Shown piece after piece: positions 1-7,203 of a stretch of DNA of 20,121 bases. Numbering within the stretch: the first letter of the stretch is position 1; every line of letters begins with the position of its first letter. The stretch spans positions 1 through 20,121 of IMG/VR virus record IMGVR_UViG_3300039018_000072. The stretch is one strand, 5' to 3'. The DNA is from a virus. The position numbers and the translations under genes are program-made. The notes under the pieces are model-generated. The model had not been told where the DNA came from and ran no database searches. It saw only the letters and a program-made list of their open reading frames with translations.

Positions 1-347
1 CGGATGAGCACTTCAAGTAAGTCCTCCAGAGTGAGTTCCTGTATTTCCGCTTGAGCCTTAGCCATGGTCTCAGGGCGGATGGGGAAATCACCCCAGATAT
101 AGTTCCACTCACTGACCGCAAAGTTGCACGCGGACACAAACCGCTCAACAGGGCAGCGGTAAAAGGAGAAAAATTCATATTCAACTTCACCGAGTACGCG
201 GCCAGCTTCTTGGTAACTAACATGCCCGCCATAGGCGTTACGTACGTGGCCACTGAACTGGGGATGCTTAAAATACTCCATAGCCGAGCGTGTGCCAGTC
301 TTAGGGTTAAGTAAGAGGGCCGTCTTCGCGGCATCAAAAATAATCAT
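1..347 (-). CDS. Sulfotransferase-like protein, C-terminus cut by window edge
   Basis: The first 115 residues are visible and the rest lies beyond position 1. Residues 14-21 (NPKTGTRS) look like the 5'-phosphosulfate-binding loop of PAPS-dependent sulfotransferases (KTGT core). Residues 60-74 (FSFYRCPVERFVSAC) look like the 3'-phosphate-binding segment, usually R-x-P-x-x-R-x-x-S. Members of this family move sulfate from PAPS to hydroxyls on sugars or proteins. The ATG shares one base with the TAA of the upstream hydroxylase-like gene (TAATG), so the two are probably translated together. The acceptor is unknown; a virion protein or a host glycan are both possible. The family call rests on the two motifs only; another P-loop enzyme cannot be excluded. 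Confidence 0.62.
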   Translation of the reverse strand, partial: MIIFDAAKTALLLNPKTGTRSAMEYFKHPQFSGHVRNAYGGHVSYQEAGRVLGEVEYEFFSFYRCPVERFVSACNFAVSEWNYIWGDFPIRPETMAKAQAEIQELTLEDLLEVLI

Positions 348-940
348 TAACTCTGCCTCCTACCCATAGCCCAACTTACAATCGAACGGCGTGAACCAGA
401 TGTCACCGCTTTAACCCGATGCGGCATCCAACTAGCAAACAGTAGGATATCGCCCTTATTAGGTTTAAGGCTCTTGATGTCGTCAAGGTTACCGTTGTTA
501 CAAATCTCGAACTCGCCGCCCTCGTAATCTTCAGGGTTATCAAGCAGCATAACTAAGGAAATCTTACGTTGGTAATTTTCCCACCCGAACGAAAGGTCCC
601 AATGCCACGTATAATGTTGATCTAACCCGTACTTTGTATACTGGAGCGCTTCGACGCCCTCGACGTCATACATAAAGTGGTCGTGGTTGGCCTGTGCGAT
701 AACGCCAGCAAAGCGTTGAAAAATCCAATCAGTGTTCTGGTCGGGGTGCAACCAAGCGACGTCAGAGTCCCGTACTTCCTTACGGGCGGGTTTCCCGCCG
801 TCACTACCGACCGTACCGTTCTGGAAATCCATATGGGCTTCGAGGAAGGTAATACGTGCTATTTCCTCGGGGGTAAATGCGTCCCGCCACACGGCGAAAC
901 ACTCTAGGGGTGCGTTATACTTCATTACACCAAATGGCAT
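347..940 (-). CDS. 2-oxoglutarate/Fe(II)-dependent oxygenase, prolyl 4-hydroxylase-like
   Basis: This 197-aa protein has the double-stranded beta-helix signature of Fe(II)/2OG dioxygenases. His113-x-Asp115 (in WHWDLS) and distal His174 (MPHRV) are the expected iron ligands, and Arg184 or Arg185 is the likely 2OG carboxylate anchor about ten residues later. GGEFEI (141-146) and KGDILLFAS (162-170) match the strands seen in prolyl-4-hydroxylase-type enzymes. Family members hydroxylate proline or other side chains using O2 and 2OG. The start is backed by AAAGGA eight bases upstream. The gene begins 11 bases after the stop of a protein full of X-Pro-Gly triplets and overlaps the sulfotransferase-like gene by one base. 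The substrate is inferred, not shown. Confidence 0.88.
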   Translation of the reverse strand: MPFGVMKYNAPLECFAVWRDAFTPEEIARITFLEAHMDFQNGTVGSDGGKPARKEVRDSDVAWLHPDQNTDWIFQRFAGVIAQANHDHFMYDVEGVEALQYTKYGLDQHYTWHWDLSFGWENYQRKISLVMLLDNPEDYEGGEFEICNNGNLDDIKSLKPNKGDILLFASWMPHRVKAVTSGSRRSIVSWAMGRRQS

Positions 941-951
941 TTTATCGTCCT

Positions 952-1782
952 TTATGTGGACGTAATCGTTACATAGCCTCCTGATGGCACAGAAACGGGA
1001 TACGTCGCGTTGTCTGGGTAGCTATAGTAACTAACCAGTGTTGCAGGTGTCGCCGGAGCAGGCGTGCCACCAGTGTTCGACCCGGGCATTGTGACACCCA
1101 AGGCAGTCGAGGCGTTACCCGGCACAGCCGGGGTAGTAGGGTTGTTACCGGCGAAATTACCGCCAGAGCCGGGGTTATTACCGGCGAAATTACCGGGGGT
1201 GCCGGGGTTGTTACCAGCAAAGTTACCACCCGAGCCGGGGTTAACACCGGAGTTGCCCGGGGTGGAGGGGTTGTTACCGGCGAAATTACCACCCGAGCCG
1301 GGGTTAACACCGGAGTTGCCCGGGGTGGAGGGGTTGTTACCAGCAAAGTTGCCGGGTGTGAAAGTACCGGGGGTATAATCGTCAAAGAAAAAGTTATAAG
1401 ACCCGGGGTTATAGGTCCCGGGGTTAAAGTTTGGGTTGCCCGGAGTGGATGGGTTGGAGAACGGATTGCCCGGAGTGTATGGGTTGAAGAATGGATTGCC
1501 CGGAGTGGATGGGTTGGAGAACGGATTGCCCGGAACGTACGGATTGTAGTTCGGATTGCCGGGAGTAAATGGGTTGTAGTTTGGGTTGCCGGGAACGAAC
1601 GGGTTGTAGTTTGGGTTGCCGGGAACCGCTGCTGTCCCCGTGCCGCCACGACCAGCAACAGTGATCTGATAGCGCCCGTAAGGTATAGAATAGTTATTTG
1701 GCGCGTTATACGTCTGGGTGCCAGTGCCCGAGGCACGCCAAGTTTTTTGTAGCCCGAAGGAGGGCTTACCGGGACCCGCCAT
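952..1782 (-). CDS. Pro/Gly/Asn repeat protein, probable tail fibre or virion appendage
   Basis: A 276-aa low-complexity protein. Residues 30-50 (YSIPYGRYQITVAGRGG) look like the short glycine-rich beta domain found in phage fibre proteins. Residues 53-122 are seven decapeptides of pattern x-PGNP-x-x-NP-x. Residues 145-214 are longer units built from NFAGNNP, TPGN and NPGSGG. About twenty X-Pro-Gly triplets are present, the type of site collagen prolyl hydroxylases use. The C-terminus (about 250-276) is non-repetitive and may be the exposed or folding end. Its ATG overlaps the stop of the upstream fibre-like gene (TAATG), which supports a virion role. No enzyme motif is seen. The exact function is not recognisable from sequence. 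Confidence 0.75.
   Translation of the reverse strand: MAGPGKPSFGLQKTWRASGTGTQTYNAPNNYSIPYGRYQITVAGRGGTGTAAVPGNPNYNPFVPGNPNYNPFTPGNPNYNPYVPGNPFSNPSTPGNPFFNPYTPGNPFSNPSTPGNPNFNPGTYNPGSYNFFFDDYTPGTFTPGNFAGNNPSTPGNSGVNPGSGGNFAGNNPSTPGNSGVNPGSGGNFAGNNPGTPGNFAGNNPGSGGNFAGNNPTTPAVPGNASTALGVTMPGSNTGGTPAPATPATLVSYYSYPDNATYPVSVPSGGYVTITST
1141..1350 (-). repeat. Degenerate in-frame repeats of about 60 bases, NFAGNNP/NPGSGG units
   Basis: Imperfect tandem repeats inside the repeat protein encode residues 145-214. Two units (NFAGNNPSTPGNSGVNPGSGG) are identical in protein and nearly identical in DNA; later units are shortened or rearranged. Lengths are multiples of three, so unit gain or loss keeps the frame. 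Confidence 0.85.
1417..1626 (-). repeat. Seven 30-base in-frame repeats encoding x-PGNP-x-x-NP-x
   Basis: Seven consecutive 30-base units encode residues 53-122. The third, fifth and tenth positions vary mostly between aromatic, Asn and Ser residues, while PGNP and NP are fixed. Some units are almost identical in DNA (the PGNPFSNPST units), suggesting recent duplication. Confidence 0.88.
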
Positions 1783-2594
1783 TACCTAGAATCCTTAACC
1801 GCCAACGATACAACGTAAAAACTACCGTTGTTGTAGGTGTACACGTTCCAAATGTCCACTGCGTTTGCTGTAGTCGTAATCGGCGGGGCCACAGCACCGG
1901 CATACTTGCTACCGGACGGCCAAGTAATCGAACGCCCGCCAGTGCCGTCCTGCGTGGTAATGATGGTGAACCCGTAGGGGGTAGTCGGCAGACCCGTGAA
2001 CGACGAAATGGTCAAATTACCAGTAAGGGTCAGCGAAAACGTGTCGTAGGCTGCTACGTTGATGCTGATCGACCCAGTCTGGTTACCCAGCGCATTGCTT
2101 GCCGACAGCGGCATGAGGCCGGTGGCAGCTATAGTGATCGACCCAGTACTATTGGTGACGTTGATGTTCGTACCAGCAGTCAGCGTAGCTTTAGACAGCG
2201 TGTTGCCGGTGGTGTTGCCGATCAGAAGCTGGCCGTTGGTGTATGTTGTTTGGCCTGTTCCGCCGTTGGCGACCGGAAGAGTACCGTAGCCGTCCGAAAT
2301 AACTTTCTCTGCCGGATACGAAGAGAACACGGTAGATGTGCCCGCAAGGGTAATCGCCGCGCCACCTGCACTAGATGACAGGATCGTTGTACGTGCTAGC
2401 GTAGTACCAGAGGTAGAATATGTGCCGATACCGACTTCCCAAGCGTTACCGCTGGTTATCGTATAGTAGGTAGTATTAGCGTTCCCAATAACCGAAAACG
2501 ACTGGAAACCAGCTACGGCACCAGCAAGAGTTACCGTGCCAGTGCCTGTAGTAGTTGTCGTTTCTTGTACACGGTTAGCGAGGACGAGAGCCAT
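1782..2594 (-). CDS. Tail fibre-like structural protein
   Basis: A 270-aa protein rich in Thr, Ser, Gly and Asn with alternating hydrophobic residues, typical of beta-structured fibres. Residues around 108-113 (VANGGTG), followed by QTTYTNGQLLIGN, match a motif common in phage tail fibres and collar proteins. The C-terminal third (ITWPSGSKYAGAVAPPITTTA...VDIW) resembles the distal end of many such proteins, often the receptor-facing part. The start has a one-base TAATG overlap with the upstream gene's stop. Its last base is also the first of the PGN-repeat gene, so the two fibre-type proteins are probably made together. Which receptor it binds cannot be told. Confidence 0.75.
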   Translation of the reverse strand: MALVLANRVQETTTTTGTGTVTLAGAVAGFQSFSVIGNANTTYYTITSGNAWEVGIGTYSTSGTTLARTTILSSSAGGAAITLAGTSTVFSSYPAEKVISDGYGTLPVANGGTGQTTYTNGQLLIGNTTGNTLSKATLTAGTNINVTNSTGSITIAATGLMPLSASNALGNQTGSISINVAAYDTFSLTLTGNLTISSFTGLPTTPYGFTIITTQDGTGGRSITWPSGSKYAGAVAPPITTTANAVDIWNVYTYNNGSFYVVSLAVKDSR

Positions 2595-3067
2595 TATGCG
2601 ATCCTGATGATAGCCGAGGTGTTGTTATTCGTTGGGAAGATGATGGTGAAGTCACCTGCCGTCGAAGTCTTATCTGAACCAAAATCAAGCACAGCTACAG
2701 CAGCGTTGGTAAGCGTGGTGTTCGCCGTGCCGTTAGCCGAAGGAGTTGTGTTATAGATCAACGCGCCGCGAGCCGTGACAGTTGCATTGCTGAACGTAAG
2801 GTTGCTGAAGGTCGTGAAACCTGTACCTGCCGAAGCGTTTGTGTTTGTCGCGGTCACACCACCATTAGTCAGCGCAGCGCCACCAGCGGTATAGTTTGTA
2901 CCAGTGGACTCGTTGGTCGCCGTGTAGGCAGTTGTGTTAGCGTCAATAGAAGCCGACGAGGTGTACAGCGCAAACTTGAAGGTGTCGCCACCAGTGCTAC
3001 GGAAATCGTGGACAGCCAGCATAAGTTCGGCTTTGAAACTGGTTGTCATAGCTTGGGTAATAGCCAT
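2594..3067 (-). CDS. Small virion structural protein, tail-associated hypothetical
   Basis: 157 aa, rich in Thr, Asn, Ala and Ser, with no catalytic motif. The N-terminus (MAITQAMTTSFKAELMLAVHD) is followed by a stretch with GGDTFKFALYTSSAS, a combination I associate with small phage structural proteins of unassigned role. AAGGAG sits seven bases before the ATG. It lies between the adaptor block and the fibre genes, and its stop overlaps the fibre start, so a tail or baseplate role is the best guess. Not recognised as a named family. Confidence 0.6.
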   Translation of the reverse strand: MAITQAMTTSFKAELMLAVHDFRSTGGDTFKFALYTSSASIDANTTAYTATNESTGTNYTAGGAALTNGGVTATNTNASAGTGFTTFSNLTFSNATVTARGALIYNTTPSANGTANTTLTNAAVAVLDFGSDKTSTAGDFTIIFPTNNNTSAIIRIA

Positions 3068-3078
3068 AAGTATTCTCC

Positions 3079-3363
3079 TTAATTATCAATTAGTTTAACA
3101 AGCTCAGGAAACCCAGCTTCGGTAAACTTAGCTGCCAGAGTTACGTTACGCGAGCGCATTCCCTCACGTATAAAGTAGATAAGCACTTCACGCAAGTTTT
3201 CTTGGAAGGCGCGAGCCTGATCCGCAATCACTGGGGGTGCGTTATCACCTACATTGATAATTTGATTAAGAGCACGGTCGGCAAGCTCCTCTGCGGAAAA
3301 ACCACGGTTATTCGTGGTCATAACCTGCACGGTGCCAAGGGCGGAAGAAAGTTCGTTAAACAT
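3079..3363 (-). CDS. Conserved phage protein of unknown function, mostly helical
   Basis: 94 aa, predicted largely alpha-helical. Residues 20-50 (NRGFSAEELADRALNQIINVG) and 60-75 (RAFQENLREVLIYFIREG) look amphipathic. No transmembrane segment or metal motif. GAGGT precedes the ATG by six bases, and the gene starts four bases after the adaptor-like gene's stop. The position suggests a connector or internal virion accessory protein, but nothing in the sequence proves it. Confidence 0.6.
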   Translation of the reverse strand: MFNELSSALGTVQVMTTNNRGFSAEELADRALNQIINVGDNAPPVIADQARAFQENLREVLIYFIREGMRSRNVTLAAKFTEAGFPELVKLIDN

Positions 3364-3367
3364 TATA

Positions 3368-4048
3368 TTACCTCACCGGCTGACGTATCTGTTGGGTCCG
3401 GTACATATCTTGACGATTCTTACCTTCACCGAGTTGTTTCAACATAGCAAGTGCTTCGCCATATCGCTGCTGATAATTAGCGATAATCTCTGGCTCACCC
3501 TTCATAAAGGTGTAGGCTTCAAGTAAAGAGCCATACAACAGTACGCTATCAAAGTTATCTCCAAGCCACGACGTACCCGCAGTTACAATAGATTCTGGGT
3601 AGTAGAAGTAATGCAGTTCGACGTTATAGTTCGCATCCGGCGTAGGGCCGAGGATATACGAGTTCTCATCGAAGAACGCGTAATGGGTAGGAAGCGCTGT
3701 AACACTTGGGATAGGAAACGACTCACGAATGAAGTTAACATCCTTGTTGATTAAGTACTCATAGCGCCCACTTGGGGTGATTATAGCCAGCGAGAAGTTT
3801 GCAAGCCAATCAGTGGGCACCGCGAGGTATGGATTATTTACTGTGACGTTGCCAGTTACGTTCTTACGTAGGTCCAAAAGTTGGACCATATTGTATATGC
3901 GCTGCTCTGCTTCTTGGATGAACGTGTTAATCTGTTCGGTAGATGTAAACGTCACGGTCCCCGTGCCAGCGGAGTCCGTCCATGACGTATTGGGGAAGTC
4001 GTTTTCTACGTATCCCTTAATGGTTTCGAACAGAGTAGCGTAGTTCAT
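3368..4048 (-). CDS. Head-to-tail adaptor-like protein (SU10/phiEco32-type suspected)
   Basis: 226 aa. The order of elements fits phage adaptors that sit under the portal. An N-terminal helix (YATLFETIKGYVENDFP) leads to helix EQINTFIQEAEQRIYNMVQL. A middle beta region holds YLAVPTDWLANFSL and HYAFFDENSYILGPTPDANYNVELHYFYYPE. The C-terminal helices are YGSLLEAYTFMKGEPEIIANYQQRYGEAL. The pattern y-x-L-x-P-x-P-D followed by an aromatic beta strand is typical. It shares this layout, but not close identity, with the protein at 4704-5417. TAATG overlap with the gene before it. The family name is from memory and should be treated as probable. Confidence 0.68.
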   Translation of the reverse strand: MNYATLFETIKGYVENDFPNTSWTDSAGTGTVTFTSTEQINTFIQEAEQRIYNMVQLLDLRKNVTGNVTVNNPYLAVPTDWLANFSLAIITPSGRYEYLINKDVNFIRESFPIPSVTALPTHYAFFDENSYILGPTPDANYNVELHYFYYPESIVTAGTSWLGDNFDSVLLYGSLLEAYTFMKGEPEIIANYQQRYGEALAMLKQLGEGKNRQDMYRTQQIRQPVR

Positions 4049-4251
4049 TAGCCCATCTTCGTGCTGCTGCTGTTCCCACGGGTGGTATTTTTAGTACCAC
4101 GGGTACGCAGTGTTTGAGTGTTGGCGACCTTGTTTGGATAGCCGTTATTACCTAGGTCGATGGCAGTGCCACCCTTCATATTGTGCGGCGGTGCATAAAC
4201 GCTGGCAGGGCCAACTTCATTACCACCTTTTTTCATACTGAACTTAGCCAT
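4048..4251 (-). CDS. Small hypothetical protein, basic and glycine-rich
   Basis: 67 aa, basic, with KKGG and KGGT near the N-terminus and a C-terminus rich in Thr, Arg, Asn and Ser (TRGTKNTTRGNSSSTKMG). It looks disordered. AGGAG lies six bases before the ATG, and the stop overlaps the adaptor-like start (TAATG). The KGG composition is similar to the basic proteins at 5904-8592, though the DGCA motif is absent. Function unknown; tight coupling to connector genes suggests a minor virion protein. Confidence 0.6.
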   Translation of the reverse strand: MAKFSMKKGGNEVGPASVYAPPHNMKGGTAIDLGNNGYPNKVANTQTLRTRGTKNTTRGNSSSTKMG

Positions 4252-4260
4252 AACTTACTC

Positions 4261-4695
4261 CTACGTTACTATCGTCACTGTACCGATTTCACCACTACCT
4301 ACTAGCGTACTTACGAGGTCAGGCAAAGCCAAAGGATTATTTAACCCTACAGGACCCCACCCCCACTGTATAACACGACTACCATCACTAGGGCCACCAA
4401 AAGCTAATTGGTTACTTGCTGGCACTTCACCTTGGGTTTTTATCTTAAGCCCGGTCATACCTGCTTGCCAAAAACTGACATCGGGGCGCGGGTTACGCAG
4501 CGCTTGTGGATCATCAACCGGATACATACCGAGTTGAAGCTGCGGCTGGTCAGGTTCCCAACAAGTAGGGCACACAAGGATATTGGTGCTCTTGGTCTTG
4601 ATGGTAATCTTTTTAAGCTGCTTGAGTTTATATCGAAAGCCACAGCGGTCACACTCTGCAATGGCTCTTTTACCAGAGGCAAATGGATTGGGCAT
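4261..4695 (-). CDS. Zinc-ribbon-containing phage structural protein
   Basis: 144 aa. Cys15-x2-Cys18 and Cys42-x2-Cys45 form a four-cysteine zinc ribbon with a basic strand-turn between them (FRYKLKQLKKITIKTKS). The rest is Pro/Gly-rich with GGPSDGSRVIQWGWGPVG and no enzyme motif. Short zinc-ribbon proteins of this form occur among virion genes of podovirus-like phages. AGGAGG lies four bases before the ATG. It sits between the two adaptor-like genes, so a head-tail junction role is likely; binding DNA at the portal vertex is an alternative. Confidence 0.68.
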   Translation of the reverse strand: MPNPFASGKRAIAECDRCGFRYKLKQLKKITIKTKSTNILVCPTCWEPDQPQLQLGMYPVDDPQALRNPRPDVSFWQAGMTGLKIKTQGEVPASNQLAFGGPSDGSRVIQWGWGPVGLNNPLALPDLVSTLVGSGEIGTVTIVT

Positions 4696-4703
4696 CGTAC
4701 CTC

Positions 4704-5417
4704 CTAGATAAACATCTGACGCGGAGCGATCCGCAGTGGAGCCTTTTCGCGGTCTTCGTCAGAAGCTTGCTGCCAAGCTTCATCATACATCTGCTTCAGC
4801 ATCCCTGTGCGTTCCATAGCGCCGGGGAGTTTAAGCGACAAATAATACGCTAGTCCCGCTACCATACAAGGGAGAAAGCGGAATGGGATATCCTGCGTGT
4901 TAAGACCATCACCTGCATCCTCCATACGGCGCAGGCGGTAGTAGAAGAAAGTATAATAGTTGCTTTGGTCTGGGGCTGGCCACACGTTAATCTGTGGGTA
5001 CTGTACACCTGTCGTCGTAGTCGCACCTGACTGACGGTTGATCCACACTTGGATAGGACGCCCTTGGGCATTCTTATTTGGTATCGTGATATACGTGTCG
5101 GCGCTGATACGGTTGATGTTGATATCAAGCTGGTTCGAAGTTGTACCAGCATTTGTACGTATCACATGCTCTAACAGGTCAATCGTGTCTATTGGCAGGT
5201 CATAAACAATCTGCCCCTGCACCATAGCAATAGAGCCTTCTTCTATGGTCCATAGGTTAATACCACGGTTTGCCCACTCAATGGTGAGCAAGTTCAAGCT
5301 GCGACGCGCAGTACGCAGATCATAACCGGTACGAAGCTCAGCCCCACAACGCTCAAAAGCCTCTTCGACTAGGTCGTTGAGGTTAAGATCAAATGTGGTG
5401 ATTCCGCTCGTGGTCAT
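4704..5417 (-). CDS. Head-to-tail adaptor-like / tail-tubular-type connector protein
   Basis: 237 aa. The N-terminus has a helical hairpin typical of connector proteins (LNLNDLVEEAFERCG, then LRTARRSLNLLTIEWANRG). A beta region follows (IVYDLPIDTIDLLEHV, QVWINRQ, INVWPAPDQSNYYTFFYYRLRRM), then C-terminal helices (FRFLPCMVAGLAYYLSLKLPG, LKQMYDEAWQQASDEDREKAP). The W-P-A-P-D then Y-x-FF-Y-Y pattern mirrors the gene at 3368-4048. Such proteins build the ring joining portal to tail. The start overlaps the previous stop as TAATG. Exact family assignment is tentative. Confidence 0.7.
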   Translation of the reverse strand: MTTSGITTFDLNLNDLVEEAFERCGAELRTGYDLRTARRSLNLLTIEWANRGINLWTIEEGSIAMVQGQIVYDLPIDTIDLLEHVIRTNAGTTSNQLDININRISADTYITIPNKNAQGRPIQVWINRQSGATTTTGVQYPQINVWPAPDQSNYYTFFYYRLRRMEDAGDGLNTQDIPFRFLPCMVAGLAYYLSLKLPGAMERTGMLKQMYDEAWQQASDEDREKAPLRIAPRQMFI

Positions 5418-5671
5418 TACCTAAAGCCTTTTGTTTTCTTCGCTATAGCCTTTGGCTGCTTAACAAACTGCTTGCCCTTAGCCTTACCAGCCCGCTTAGC
5501 CTTGGTTGTCGCTGCATACTCCGCAGAAGACAAGGACTTTATAGCTTTCTCAGGTAAGTAACGCTCGCCTGTTGCCTTGGACCCCTGCGTCGATGGTTTA
5601 CCACTTTTGGTTCGCCACTTCTGCTCAGTCCAAGACTTCAAGCTTTGCTGGGATTTAGCTAGTCCGCTCAC
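5417..5671 (-). CDS. Small basic conserved protein (DUF5872-like suspected)
   Basis: 84 aa from a GTG start at 5671. I chose this start because GTGA overlaps the stop of the preceding gene by four bases; a longer ATG-started reading to 5734 would lie inside that gene. The sequence is highly basic: SQQSLKSWTEQKWRTKSGKPS, then GERYLPEKAIKSLSSAEYAAT, then a lysine-rich tail with FVKQPKAIAKKTKGFR. I recall this pattern from phage and algal-virus proteins carrying a DUF, but its number (DUF5872) is from memory. Function unknown; the charge suggests nucleic acid binding or packaging inside the virion. Confidence 0.7.
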   Translation of the reverse strand: MSGLAKSQQSLKSWTEQKWRTKSGKPSTQGSKATGERYLPEKAIKSLSSAEYAATTKAKRAGKAKGKQFVKQPKAIAKKTKGFR

Positions 5672-5904
5672 TTGTAACCACCACCTCTTGCTTTGTACTG
5701 CTTGGCCATCATCTGGGCTTTTCTCGCAGACCACTGGCCCGGATTACCACCTTTACCACCGGCTTTGATGGCGTTGAAGATAGCCTTACGCATACCGGGT
5801 TTGGTATAGTTTCCAGCCTCGTTGACCTTAGACTCACCACCCGCAGCCATACCCTTAGGCTTTTTGGACTTACTTATAGCCCCCATGCCGCGAGACGGGC
5901 GCAT
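5668..5904 (-). CDS. Small basic conserved protein ending WSARKAQ...KARGGGYK
   Basis: 78 aa, strongly basic. Low-complexity N-terminus (MRPSRGMGAISKSKKPKG), then NYTKPGMRKAIFNAIKAGGKGGNPGQWSARKAQMMAKQYKARGGGYK. The C-terminal half is a recurrent phage motif as far as I recall. The ATG overlaps the stop of the large KGG protein (TAATG), and the stop overlaps the GTG of the next gene. No metal or catalytic motif. Probably acts with its equally basic neighbours; function unknown. Confidence 0.7.
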   Translation of the reverse strand: MRPSRGMGAISKSKKPKGMAAGGESKVNEAGNYTKPGMRKAIFNAIKAGGKGGNPGQWSARKAQMMAKQYKARGGGYK

Positions 5905-7199
5905 TAGCAGGTTTTACCACCCTTTTTGAACATAGCACCACCGTAGCTATCGCGTTTGCGCATCAGAGGGGACCCACCACGGGCCATTTTGACCATCGAA
6001 GTTTTGGTCTTGCCCTTGACAGCGCAACCATCAATCGAGCCGCCTTTGGCAAACTTCTTCATCGCACGACCTTCTGTGTCTGCCGACTTCTTCATCATTG
6101 CAGCGCCGAACTTGGTTGCCGCAAAGGGGTTACCCTTAGCTTTACCCTTAGCCGCTGGCTTCATCTTAGCTTTTCCACCTTTTGCCATACCTAAACTTCC
6201 CATAGCCTTCGACGAAGGCATTTCCTTGGTGACGCCACCAGCAGCATACTTCTTCATTTTTCCGCCTTTTGACATACCGGGCGTAGCATTGCGCTTCATC
6301 ATTTCCTTGCGGAACTCGTTGCGCTCTGAAGTCGCCGGAACTGTGTCCGAACCACCTGTAATTGGCTCTTTTGTTAGTTTTTTCTTTAGTGGCATTAGCT
6401 GCTTACCGCCCATAGGCATCGGCTTTTTCTGCATAATCTTACCACCTTTTGCATAACCTTTTGCTTTCTGTGCCTTAGCATACCTAGCGTTAGCTTCGTC
6501 TGAGATATAGCTAAAAGGATTCAAGTACGAGAGAGCCGCACCCATACGCTGGCGACGGCCAGCAGCGGTGTTATCCCGAGGACCAGTATCAGCCTTAGCC
6601 TTAGCCGCTGGTGTACTAGTGCCAGTGCCTTTTTCTAGGTCTTTAGACGCGCCGAGAGTTTTTGGTTTGCTGCTAAACCCTTGGTCGCTAGGTGCATTAC
6701 TCGCCCCAATTTTGGCTTTTTGCCGCGCATTGGCTGCATCCCCAACTGCCTTAAAATTAGATTTTGCTAGGCTATCTTGGAAGAATTTGTTCCGCTTTAT
6801 GTCAGCGGCAGAAGGTTTAGCCGCTGGCTTAGCAGGGGCCTTTTTAGCAGGGGTAGATAGGCCCGATTTTATCGGAGCAAGTACGTTCCCTATCTTAGGC
6901 TCCGAAACTGAAGCTTCAGTGGTCACGGACTTCGGTGCGCCATACTTGCGAGTCTTTTTAAGTTGAACTTCTGCAAGACGCTCTGCTGCGCGGGTAGCGG
7001 TACGATCAGCGCCTGTGCGCTTGGCAAAGTCATCCTTAGCGTCAGCAATACGTTGTTGGCGCTTCGCTTCAGCTACTTCAGCAGCCTTACCCGTCTTACG
7101 GGCCATAGCCTTTGCGTGGTCTTTCTCGATGTCCGCCATACGACGATCATAACGACCTTGTGCGCCACCGGCTGAGAACTTTTTCATTGTACGTGCCAT
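5904..7199 (-). CDS. Lysine/glycine-rich repeat protein with internal DGCA motif
   Basis: 431 aa, very basic and likely mostly disordered. Residues 15-85 look helical and charged (MADIEKDHAKAMARKTGKAA). Residues 110-210 are rich in Ala, Lys and Pro. A single hydrophobic patch lies at 221-234 (AALSYLNPFSYISD). From 250 on there are many KGGK/AKGG units. Residues 381-403 carry KKFAKGGSIDGCAVKGKTK, a motif that ends two neighbouring proteins; here 28 more residues follow, ending KKGGKTC. AAGGA precedes the ATG. It may be a virion core or DNA-condensing protein, by composition only. No known enzyme domain seen. Confidence 0.68.
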   Translation of the reverse strand: MARTMKKFSAGGAQGRYDRRMADIEKDHAKAMARKTGKAAEVAEAKRQQRIADAKDDFAKRTGADRTATRAAERLAEVQLKKTRKYGAPKSVTTEASVSEPKIGNVLAPIKSGLSTPAKKAPAKPAAKPSAADIKRNKFFQDSLAKSNFKAVGDAANARQKAKIGASNAPSDQGFSSKPKTLGASKDLEKGTGTSTPAAKAKADTGPRDNTAAGRRQRMGAALSYLNPFSYISDEANARYAKAQKAKGYAKGGKIMQKKPMPMGGKQLMPLKKKLTKEPITGGSDTVPATSERNEFRKEMMKRNATPGMSKGGKMKKYAAGGVTKEMPSSKAMGSLGMAKGGKAKMKPAAKGKAKGNPFAATKFGAAMMKKSADTEGRAMKKFAKGGSIDGCAVKGKTKTSMVKMARGGSPLMRKRDSYGGAMFKKGGKTC

Positions 7200-7203
7200 A
7201 TCT

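Noticed and set aside
51-314. Plus-strand 87-aa frame at the left edge
   Set aside because: Antisense to the sulfotransferase-like gene, which has motifs and coupling to its neighbour.
1064-1378. Plus-strand open frame with regular LPAKLPPEPGLL repeats
   Set aside because: It is the antisense of the PGN repeat gene; the regular pattern mirrors the repeat DNA. The leftward frame is in operon context with overlapping start.
1141-1626. Possible CRISPR array because of regular direct repeats
   Set aside because: No unique spacers; the repeats are contiguous, multiples of three and coding.
969-1736. Second leftward 255-aa frame overlapping the repeat protein
   Set aside because: A frame-shifted reading of the same repeats, Arg/Thr/Pro-rich with no ribosome site; the 952-1782 frame has the overlap start.
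5417-5734. ATG-started longer version of the 84-aa basic protein (105 aa)
   Set aside because: Its first 21 residues lie inside the preceding gene in another frame, and the GTG with GTGA overlap is a better start.
5956-6456. Plus-strand 166-aa hydrophobic frame resembling a membrane protein
   Set aside because: Antisense of the Lys/Gly-rich gene; antisense of Lys and Gly codons gives Phe, Leu and Pro, so the hydrophobicity is an artefact.
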